Shown piece after piece: positions 1 through 5,739 of a stretch of 7,043 nucleotides of DNA. Under the pieces are notes generated by a model that ran no database searches, was not told where the DNA came from, and saw nothing but the letters and a program-made list of their open reading frames with translations. The stretch is from an uncultured Lachnospiraceae bacterium (GTDB taxonomy: Bacteria > Bacillota > Clostridia > Lachnospirales > Lachnospiraceae): positions 1 to 7,043 of the forward strand of contig CAJTYN010000159.1 in assembly GCA_910584115.1 (NCBI GenBank), written 5' to 3'. Made by a program: the position numbers and the translations under genes. Every line of letters starts with the position of its first letter. Within the stretch, counting starts at the first letter, position 1.

Positions 1-1072
1 TTACATAATCCACCTCCACCGCCGTCATTCCATAATACATTGGAAGACTTAATTGAGTATTACTTATCTTTTCAGCAATCGGAAAAATATCTTGTTTTTT
101 CCTCAGATTTTCATAACATTTCTGCTGATGGATGGGGATTGGGTAATGCCTATTTGTAGTAATTCCATTTTCACCCAAAAATTTTTCCAATTCATCTCGC
201 ATGTCACATCGCACACTAAATATGTGCCATACAGGTTCTACTTCTGGAATAACATTGGGCAAAACTACTTTAGGGTTTGTAATCCCCTCAAGATAACTTT
301 CTGCAATATGACAGCGTACTTCATTCATTCGGTTCAAGTGAGGAAGCTTTACAGAAAGAAACGCTGCCTGGATTTCATCCAACCTCGAATTATATCCTTT
401 ATAAATATGATGATATTTATAATCTGACCCATAATTTCCAAACGCTTTTACTTTTTTCGCCAATTTTTCATCATTGGTAACTATAGCACCTGCGTCACCC
501 AACGCGCCTAAATTTTTACCCGGATAGAAACTAAAACACCCAAAAGTCCCAAACGATCCAACCATCTTTCCTTTATATCTTGCTCCATGGGCTTGCGCAC
601 AATCTTCAATAACAAATAGATTATAAGAAGCAGCAATATCCATAATATTGTCCATATCACAAGGTTGTCCATAAAGATGTACTGGTATAATAGCCCTTGT
701 TTTAGCTGTAATCTTTTCTTTTATTCTATTAACATCAATATTGAAAGTATCAATATTAGGCTCTACAAATACAGGTATCGCGCCTATAGCACTGACTGCT
801 AGTGCCGTTGCAATATACGTATTAGAGGGTACGATCACTTCATCTCCATCTTTTATACCTAAAACTTTTAGAGCAATCTTCAAGGCATCATAGCCATTCC
901 CTGTCCCTACACAATGATTCACGCCACAGTAATCTGCAAATGCATTCTCAAAATTCACATCTTCTTTTCCGTCTATATACCAGCTTCTGGTATATACTCT
1001 TTCGAAAGCATCCCTAAGTTCACTATCTAATTCCCGTTCCATCGGCACAAAACTTACAAAAGGTATTTCCAT
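1..1072 (-). CDS. DegT/DnrJ/EryC1 sugar aminotransferase (FdtB/QdtB type), 3' end cut
   Basis: A PLP-dependent transaminase of the DegT/DnrJ/EryC1 family. It probably moves an amino group from glutamate to the 3-keto group of a dTDP-3-keto-6-deoxyhexose, giving dTDP-Fuc3N or dTDP-Qui3N in the cytoplasm. I translated it by hand: 357 codons are visible from the ATG at 1070-1072 and the frame stays open through base 1. The family is usually about 365-380 residues, so only the last few are missing. Family landmarks are GTGNGYDALK (about 56-65), EDCAQAHG (156-163), and FSFYPGKNLGALGDAG (180-195) with the expected Schiff-base lysine K186 (codon 515-517). A C-terminal HYPIPIHQQ segment is typical of sugar aminotransferases. 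The gene starts 2 nt after the 3,4-ketoisomerase stop, and that pairing is the main reason for placing the amine at C3. Sequence alone does not separate FdtB from QdtB. Confidence 0.93.
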   Translation of the reverse strand, partial: MEIPFVSFVPMERELDSELRDAFERVYTRSWYIDGKEDVNFENAFADYCGVNHCVGTGNGYDALKIALKVLGIKDGDEVIVPSNTYIATALAVSAIGAIPVFVEPNIDTFNIDVNRIKEKITAKTRAIIPVHLYGQPCDMDNIMDIAASYNLFVIEDCAQAHGARYKGKMVGSFGTFGCFSFYPGKNLGALGDAGAIVTNDEKLAKKVKAFGNYGSDYKYHHIYKGYNSRLDEIQAAFLSVKLPHLNRMNEVRCHIAESYLEGITNPKVVLPNVIPEVEPVWHIFSVRCDMRDELEKFLGENGITTNRHYPIPIHQQKCYENLRKKQDIFPIAEKISNTQLSLPMYYGMTAVEVDYV

Positions 1073-1074
1073 TT

Positions 1075-1485
1075 TCACTTATTCTCCGTATCTTTAGTGA
1101 AATTTATAAATTCATCATAATCTCTGATATAATCTTCCTCATCATACAATTCTGAAGCCAATACCATAAGTACAGCATCTGATGAAAAATCATACATTTC
1201 TCTCCATATATTATTAGAAATATACACACCTTCATATGGTCTTTCTAATGGTATTATCTTTTTTTCTTTACCATTATCTAATCGTATTTTACAATTCCCG
1301 TGGATGCAGATTAAAATCTGTTCTAAAGATTTATGAGCATGACATCCTCTGACCACTCCCTCCACTGTATCATACATATAATATACTCTTTTAATTTTAA
1401 ATGGTATATCTTTTAACTCTTCCAATGCTACCAATTGTCCACGCTCATCACCATGTGGCTGAAAAACGTATTTAACGACCTGCAT
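1075..1485 (-). CDS. dTDP-4-keto-6-deoxyglucose 3,4-ketoisomerase (FdtA/QdtA family cupin)
   Basis: A 136-residue single-domain cupin of the FdtA/QdtA (WxcM-like C-terminal) family. It moves the keto group of dTDP-4-keto-6-deoxyglucose from C4 to C3, making the substrate for the aminotransferase just downstream. Visible motifs are DERGQLVALEE (13-23), IPFKIKRVYYMYD (27-39), the signature RGCHAHK (46-52) with the expected catalytic pair H49 and H51, NIWREMYDFSSD (92-103), and LASELYDEEDYIRDYDEF (109-126). Length and motif spacing match the family closely. The N-terminus overlaps the upstream GT2 gene by 14 nt and is served by a very strong Shine-Dalgarno, so the ATG at 1485 is well supported. 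Galacto (Fuc3N) versus gluco (Qui3N) product is left open: residue 15 is Arg as I recall for FdtA, while residue 95 is Arg as I recall for QdtA. Confidence 0.93.
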   Translation of the reverse strand: MQVVKYVFQPHGDERGQLVALEELKDIPFKIKRVYYMYDTVEGVVRGCHAHKSLEQILICIHGNCKIRLDNGKEKKIIPLERPYEGVYISNNIWREMYDFSSDAVLMVLASELYDEEDYIRDYDEFINFTKDTENK

Positions 1486-2479
1486 AGTCCTCCCCCTGCA
1501 CCATTTGATCTGAAGCTATTTTTTTTATTTTATTGTAATATTTTTGTTCCTCTTGCACTATCTGTTCTAAATCTTTTCTAAATTCTTTAAATCCTTTATC
1601 TAGGCATAAAATACTCTTTCGATATAATATTATGATCTTATCTATTAACAGATCAACTCTCATCAATTTTGGCAATAAATCATTACTCCTAAATAACAAA
1701 TAAATTTTTTCAAATCCTTTTGATTCATGGGCGTATATTTTCCTTAATTTCATCAATTCAAATGTAAAAGGGGATTTATTTGTTTGGGAATTACTGACAG
1801 ATTTCTCGTGGATACGATATAATACAATACATTTCTTATAAAAATTTATTTTTAAGACATCAATATATTTTATCATACTATACCAAGTGGGATCATCCTC
1901 AAAAAGTCTAAAATTAGAATTTAATTCTTGACAATGTCCATTTATATATGTTTTTTTCAGATATATCGTTGAAGGGGTGTGCAAATATCCCCCTCTGCGC
2001 ATTTGTTTAAGATTATAAGCTTGTGTTTTTTTTTGTTTTATTTGCCAATAGAAATTAACTAATGATCGTTCTTCATAAAATATCCTCTCGTTTTTTAAAC
2101 ATATCCTACAATATGTTGATAATTCATTTTCTTTTAATCGTAATGTTTCTTCATAAATATTCGTAGATGCTAATAAGTCATCGCCTGCAATTATCTTAAA
2201 AGTTTCATCTTCAATCATTTCCATTAACATATTATAGTTATATACAGTGCCTCTATTAATATCATTGATTATACACTTTCCATTTATAACTATTTTCTCA
2301 TTATCTTTTATCCATTTATTACATAAAGCAGCTGTAAAATCATTGGAATGATCATCAATCACAATAATCCTAGTATTATAATCTTTCCCATAATTAATAA
2401 TCTGATATTTGATACTTTCTAAGGTTTCTAATATTAATGCTTCTTGATTATAGGCGAGAACTCCAAATGTAAATTTCAT
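1472..2479 (-). CDS. GT2-family glycosyltransferase
   Basis: A 335-residue family 2 (GT-A fold) glycosyltransferase, expected to work at the inner face of the membrane, adding one sugar from a nucleotide donor to the lipid-linked repeat unit. The N-terminal Rossmann-like half shows FGVLAYNQEALILETLESI (5-23), IIVIDDHSNDFT (38-49, UDP/dTDP-binding acidic pair) and IIAGDDLL (96-103), the DXD-like metal site. FEDDPTW (193-199) supplies the expected catalytic acid of the ED-type motif, and YRIHEKSVS (221-229) is a common late motif of this family. The C-terminal 100 residues are Lys/Ile-rich without a clear membrane segment. Donor and acceptor cannot be read. The gene is very AT-rich (16 G/C among the 60 bases at 2041-2100) and carries a run of nine A on its coding strand (2026-2034). 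Its end overlaps the ketoisomerase start by 14 nt, suggesting translational coupling. Start ATG 2479 follows AAGAGG. Confidence 0.92.
   Translation of the reverse strand: MKFTFGVLAYNQEALILETLESIKYQIINYGKDYNTRIIVIDDHSNDFTAALCNKWIKDNEKIVINGKCIINDINRGTVYNYNMLMEMIEDETFKIIAGDDLLASTNIYEETLRLKENELSTYCRICLKNERIFYEERSLVNFYWQIKQKKTQAYNLKQMRRGGYLHTPSTIYLKKTYINGHCQELNSNFRLFEDDPTWYSMIKYIDVLKINFYKKCIVLYRIHEKSVSNSQTNKSPFTFELMKLRKIYAHESKGFEKIYLLFRSNDLLPKLMRVDLLIDKIIILYRKSILCLDKGFKEFRKDLEQIVQEEQKYYNKIKKIASDQMVQGEDYAGR
1489..1497 (-). promoter_or_regulatory. Strong Shine-Dalgarno of the ketoisomerase gene
   Basis: On the coding strand this reads AGGGGGAGG and ends 3 nt before ATG 1485, inside the final codons of the upstream GT2 gene. 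It is the most purine-rich ribosome binding site in the window and fixes the start of the ketoisomerase despite the 14-nt overlap. Confidence 0.75.
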
Positions 2480-2488
2480 TTTTATATA

Positions 2489-2494
2489 CCTCTT
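2489..2494 (-). promoter_or_regulatory. Shine-Dalgarno of the GT2 gene
   Basis: AAGAGG on the coding strand, 9 nt before ATG 2479, in the 38-nt gap after the GT4 gene. It supports the chosen GT2 start. Confidence 0.6.
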
Positions 2495-2517
2495 AAATCA
2501 TACTCTTCATACATTGA

Positions 2518-3612
2518 TCATCTACTCTGATATATATCCATTAACCTATTACACATACTCTTTATATCAAAGTTATTTTTCACATATTGAAGGTTCATCC
2601 TACTTCTTTTTAATTCTTCATCATAATTTTCTATCACACCAATTATTTTTCTTGCCAAATCTTCTGCATTTTCAGTTTCAAACAAATATCCCCTTTTATT
2701 TTCTCCGATTATTTCTGCCGGACCGTTTAGATTACTTGCTATACATGGAATTCCCATGGACATAGCCTCTAATAATGCTATCCCAAATCCTTCTGATCTA
2801 GATGGTAAGACAAAAATATCAATATCATTCAAAAAAGTTACTATATCGTCCACATTTCCCCAAAAATAAATATTTTCATCTACTCCTAGTTCTTTAGCCT
2901 TTTTTTTCAAATATTTTAAATCTTCAGTATGATATCGATCAGCACTGCCGCCAAAGTGACATTCAACTTTATAATTGAATCTTTTTAAATGATCGATTGC
3001 TTGGATCAGTATATCCTGCCCTTTTTTAGAAAGGTCAATCCTTGCAATATTCCCAATCTTCACATGATCCTTATCAAAGCGTTCCTTATATCTAGGCTTA
3101 AACTTCTCCAGATCAATCCCATTATAAATAGTTATTGTTTTATTTTTATCTGCCCCTTTTAAGATGATATCCCGTCTGACACTATCAGAAATTGCAATAA
3201 ACTTATCACATATATAATTCCGAAAAATACACTTTATTTTATTTATACTTTCGTACTGTCCAATACCATGTATCGTATGAATGATACGAACATCCGGAAA
3301 TAAAAGTGGGTGCAATACAAGAAGTTCTGGTGTATCAAATGCATTACAATGCACAACATCAATATGATTGTCCCGTATAAATTTTGTGACTTCTAAAATC
3401 GTCTGAATCCTTCTTCCACCATTCCTTTTTCGCCCATATAATTCGATGTAAACATTTTTATCAATAGTTTTCAACATACTATTTGAATATTGATCATTTA
3501 CAATATACAAATACACTTCACACTCACGTTTGACCATTTCATTGCAGATATCTGAAACAAGCCTTTCAGTGCCACCAACTGTAAATGAAAATAATAGATA
3601 CATGATCTTCAT
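2518..3612 (-). CDS. GT4-family glycosyltransferase (GT-B fold)
   Basis: A 364-residue retaining glycosyltransferase of family GT4 (glycosyl transferases group 1). The N-terminal acceptor-side domain opens with MKIMYLLFSFTVGGTERLV, with the usual Gly-Gly loop at 13-14. It continues with VVHCN (86-90), IHTIHGIG (111-118), FIAISDSV (138-145) and IYNGIDLEKF (162-171), all standard GT4 landmarks. The C-terminal donor domain has IGNIARIDLSKKGQDILIQAI (about 186-206), with R191 and K196/K197 in the phosphate-contact position, and the EX7E motif E274-E282 within LPSRSEGFGIALLEAM, followed by GIPCIASNLNGPAEII. Length is normal and nothing is missing. The start ATG at 3612 sits 12 nt after the upstream stop, with AGGGAAG about 7 nt before it. 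Sugar specificity cannot be assigned. The likely role is one step of repeat-unit assembly. Confidence 0.93.
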   Translation of the reverse strand: MKIMYLLFSFTVGGTERLVSDICNEMVKRECEVYLYIVNDQYSNSMLKTIDKNVYIELYGRKRNGGRRIQTILEVTKFIRDNHIDVVHCNAFDTPELLVLHPLLFPDVRIIHTIHGIGQYESINKIKCIFRNYICDKFIAISDSVRRDIILKGADKNKTITIYNGIDLEKFKPRYKERFDKDHVKIGNIARIDLSKKGQDILIQAIDHLKRFNYKVECHFGGSADRYHTEDLKYLKKKAKELGVDENIYFWGNVDDIVTFLNDIDIFVLPSRSEGFGIALLEAMSMGIPCIASNLNGPAEIIGENKRGYLFETENAEDLARKIIGVIENYDEELKRSRMNLQYVKNNFDIKSMCNRLMDIYQSR

Positions 3613-3619
3613 TTCATAT

Positions 3620-3626
3620 CTTCCCT
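3620..3626 (-). promoter_or_regulatory. Shine-Dalgarno of the GT4 gene
   Basis: AGGGAAG on the coding strand, 7 nt before ATG 3612. It overlaps the TAG stop (3625-3627) of the upstream capsular glycosyltransferase, consistent with coupled translation. Confidence 0.6.
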
Positions 3627-4578
3627 ACCTATTAAACAATACATCATAATATGTATCGCGCATTTTCATCTGTCTTTCATCAGATTTATAACTGAGTTTA
3701 TGAAAAGAGGTCATCCCTTTTATAGCATGCCAGGTCTTTTCATCATATTTTTCAAACAGTCTTAAAAGCAATATATGGGGAATAGAATTACAAGCAGGGA
3801 TCACCCTATCCCATTCATCCGGATACGCTTCCAGAGATAATTGGAAAAAATCGTGGAATAGATAATAATCGATCATCTTCTTGTTTTTTTTCCAATACTC
3901 ATATAGTAATTCCTGTGTCAATCTTAAGATAGGATGATCAGTACATGCTGTTATGAACCAACTGGAAATATATGTGCAGTGCCCATCTCGTCCTGGTTTT
4001 AAGTTTTGGTACAGGAATAAATCTGAGTCTAATATGTAATCAGGAATGTCATTTCCTGAACAATAGACCGTTGCATCGATCCATGTGCCACCGTAACGAT
4101 TTAGCAACTCCAGTCTGAGCAGATCAGACATATGAGTCTTTGTGATCACACCAGAATCTATCTTCTCCTGTATATAAACAGGGAACTGAACATATGCTCT
4201 GTAGTTATCATCTGTCAGTAAAATGATCTCCCGATCTCCAAGATGCTCCAACAATGACCCATAACATTTCTGTACTAATTCCGGGGCTCGATCCATTCCC
4301 TGGAGCCAGCAGACCCATACCTTTTCGGAATGCTCATGCCCTCGATCTTTCGGCACATTTTTTTTATACCCTTCAATAAACGGCCTATACTTTTTCCTTA
4401 GTTTCCCCAATACACGATCGTTTACAGCAAGACGGACGATCTCCAACGATTTTTTCTGCAGGCCAAGGATCATCATCTCCACCAATGCGAAAAATAATAC
4501 ATGGGCATGCCAATATTGACGCAGGATCTCCCTGCCATTAACTTTCTTATATATCCCAATAAATCGCTTCAATACCAT
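3625..4578 (-). CDS. Caps_synth / GT32-like capsular polysaccharide glycosyltransferase
   Basis: A 317-residue protein of the capsular polysaccharide synthesis family (Caps_synth, PF05704), related to GT32/OCH1-like sugar transferases. Diagnostic segments are VWVCWLQGMDRAPELVQKC (87-105), IILLTDDNYRAY (118-129) and SDLLRLELLNRYGGTWIDAT (151-170). D168 belongs to the metal-binding site; the form W-I-D-A-T, without a second Asp, is as I recall usual for this family and not a defect. The N-terminal about 85 residues include a moderately hydrophobic stretch (about 25-40) that could lie against the membrane, but it is not a convincing transmembrane helix. The gene follows the opine dehydrogenase after 18 nt. 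ATG 4578 has AGAGG only 3 nt before it; a TTG two codons further in would have better spacing but changes little. Its GC and GATC content resemble the right block more than the two glycosyltransferases downstream. Confidence 0.88.
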   Translation of the reverse strand: MVLKRFIGIYKKVNGREILRQYWHAHVLFFALVEMMILGLQKKSLEIVRLAVNDRVLGKLRKKYRPFIEGYKKNVPKDRGHEHSEKVWVCWLQGMDRAPELVQKCYGSLLEHLGDREIILLTDDNYRAYVQFPVYIQEKIDSGVITKTHMSDLLRLELLNRYGGTWIDATVYCSGNDIPDYILDSDLFLYQNLKPGRDGHCTYISSWFITACTDHPILRLTQELLYEYWKKNKKMIDYYLFHDFFQLSLEAYPDEWDRVIPACNSIPHILLLRLFEKYDEKTWHAIKGMTSFHKLSYKSDERQMKMRDTYYDVLFNR

Positions 4579-4596
4579 CTTCCTCTGACGTATATG

Positions 4597-5676
4597 TCAC
4601 TGCTTATAAAATCTCACAAATTCTTCATAACTTCTTATTCCGTAGTCTGCATACTGGAATTCTCTCCTGTCGGTCGATATGCTATGATACCAACGCAGGA
4701 TCTCTTTCATGTTGGGGACATCCGTGTGAGACAGATCTGCTATCTGCACTAAGATGGAAAGCCCATATGGAAAATCCGCTGTAAAATACCTCGAATCCAG
4801 ATCTGGAATGAATTTCCCATCTATCTCTACGGTCGGGGATCTCAATCCCTGAAATGCTGGGATGCTTGAGATCTTCTGTGTCATCCTTTCAGCAGTGTCG
4901 CTCTCATAATGCTCTTTCAGTGGTCTTACCCCGCTCAGATCAAACTCTTTTAAGTTTTTACATATATCCTGTACTTCTTCATCACATCGCAATAACAACT
5001 CCGATGATATTTGATCCCACTCTTCATAAAACAGGGGAACTGTGTCGTACCTCATTCCATTACAGTAATCCCCAAACAATGTCCTTAACCGCACGGTATG
5101 GAGTACGGGATTAGATGGTGTCATAGTCAGATCCAGATACTCTGGCAGCGCAACACATGGGATATTAAAGATCCGCCCTAAGATCTCACAACATCCCTGG
5201 GCCTCTTTTGATGGCAGTGCAGCTGCATGCAATCTCTCCCTATATCCTGTTGCACATACAGAACTCCCATATCTGACCAACCTCGCAACGCTCGGGACAC
5301 GCTGCAGGCCAAAGATGACAGCTCCTTTCTCTGCGCATTCTTTAAACGCACATTCGCCGCCTCCACTCCCCGGGATCAATCCGATCTTTACGCCCTTTTT
5401 TATATGGGGGTAGATCTTATCCGCTATCCCACCCATACAATGAGCCGGAACGGTAACAAAAATGATATCTGCCTGTGTAAATGCTTCCTCCGGCTCCATC
5501 ACCGCTCTGGCGATACGCCCTTTGTGTATCACACGCCCATTTTCATTTACTATCACCAGATCCTTCTCAAATGACTTAGGCTTGGATGTATAGATAGTCA
5601 CGCGATGTCCTTTTTCTGCACAATGGACGGCAAACTGTGTCCCTACGTTCCCGCCTCCAGCTATCGTTATGTTCAT
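4597..5676 (-). CDS. NAD(P)-dependent octopine/nopaline-type opine dehydrogenase
   Basis: About 359 residues, similar to the opine dehydrogenase family (NAD/NADP octopine/nopaline dehydrogenase, PF02317), whose members reductively condense a 2-oxo acid with a primary amine using NAD(P)H. Numbering here is from an alternative TTG at 5688. A Rossmann GGGNVG lies at 11-16 and IYTSKPKSF (32-40) at the end of beta-2, where basic/Ser residues could favour NADPH. IFVTVPA (76-82), LIPGSGGGE (104-112) and FGLQRVPSVARL (126-137) follow. The catalytic pair appears intact: H197 in TPSNPVLH (190-197) and D305 in RYFTADFPYGL (300-310). I prefer ATG 5676 because the family begins M-x-I-T-I-x-GGGNVG. TTG 5688 (four more residues, with AAAGGG 4 nt upstream) is a real alternative. 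The gene lies between the cytidylyltransferase-PLP fusion and a capsular glycosyltransferase, so the amine is probably a polysaccharide precursor rather than a free amino acid (inference). Confidence 0.88.
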   Translation of the reverse strand: MNITIAGGGNVGTQFAVHCAEKGHRVTIYTSKPKSFEKDLVIVNENGRVIHKGRIARAVMEPEEAFTQADIIFVTVPAHCMGGIADKIYPHIKKGVKIGLIPGSGGGECAFKECAEKGAVIFGLQRVPSVARLVRYGSSVCATGYRERLHAAALPSKEAQGCCEILGRIFNIPCVALPEYLDLTMTPSNPVLHTVRLRTLFGDYCNGMRYDTVPLFYEEWDQISSELLLRCDEEVQDICKNLKEFDLSGVRPLKEHYESDTAERMTQKISSIPAFQGLRSPTVEIDGKFIPDLDSRYFTADFPYGLSILVQIADLSHTDVPNMKEILRWYHSISTDRREFQYADYGIRSYEEFVRFYKQ

Positions 5677-5717
5677 TCTCGATACCAAGTAGCCCTTTCT
5701 GGATCCCTATCGATCAT
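5673..5717 (-). other. Possible 14-codon leader ORF overlapping the opine dehydrogenase start
   Basis: In the only sizeable gap (5689-5739), ATG 5717 opens a 14-codon frame, MIDRDPERATWYRE, whose TGA overlaps ATG 5676 as ATGA. It would let ribosomes re-initiate at the ATG that has no close Shine-Dalgarno of its own. AAGAG lies a few bases before ATG 5717. Such a short frame can easily arise by chance, so this is only a candidate coupling element. Confidence 0.25.
5693..5698 (-). promoter_or_regulatory. AAAGGG ribosome-binding candidate before the opine dehydrogenase
   Basis: AAAGGG lies 4 nt before TTG 5688 but 16 nt before ATG 5676. It therefore favours the TTG start, against the family-typical N-terminus, which favours the ATG. 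This site is what leaves the start of the opine dehydrogenase ambiguous. Confidence 0.4.
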
Positions 5718-5739
5718 CCTGATCTCTTAAACATCCTCC

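Noticed and set aside
53..427. Plus-strand open frame of 124 codons
   Set aside because: It lies opposite the well-supported aminotransferase, has low-complexity Phe/Ile-rich content and shows no recognisable family.
2482..2514. Ten-codon frame MYEEYDLRGI ending 2 nt before the GT2 start
   Set aside because: It is too short to tell from chance, overlaps the GT2 ribosome binding site, and has no supporting signal of its own.
4069..4083. Loss of the second Asp in the DXD-like motif (W-I-D-A-T) of the capsular glycosyltransferase
   Set aside because: As I recall, this form is common in the Caps_synth family, so it is not evidence of an inactive enzyme.
5178..5366. Minus-strand 62-codon frame
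   Set aside because: It is an out-of-frame shadow inside the opine dehydrogenase gene.
5227..5574. Plus-strand open frame of 115 codons, and smaller ones at 2514-2765, 4501-4752, 4854-5114 and 6485-6742
   Set aside because: All are antisense to clear genes with intact catalytic motifs and have no domain-like content of their own.
5700..5724. Three GATC sites within 25 nt as a possible operator or repeat
   Set aside because: GATC is dense throughout the neighbouring genes, so the cluster fits the background signature. No clear dyad or iterated unit beyond the tetramer is visible.
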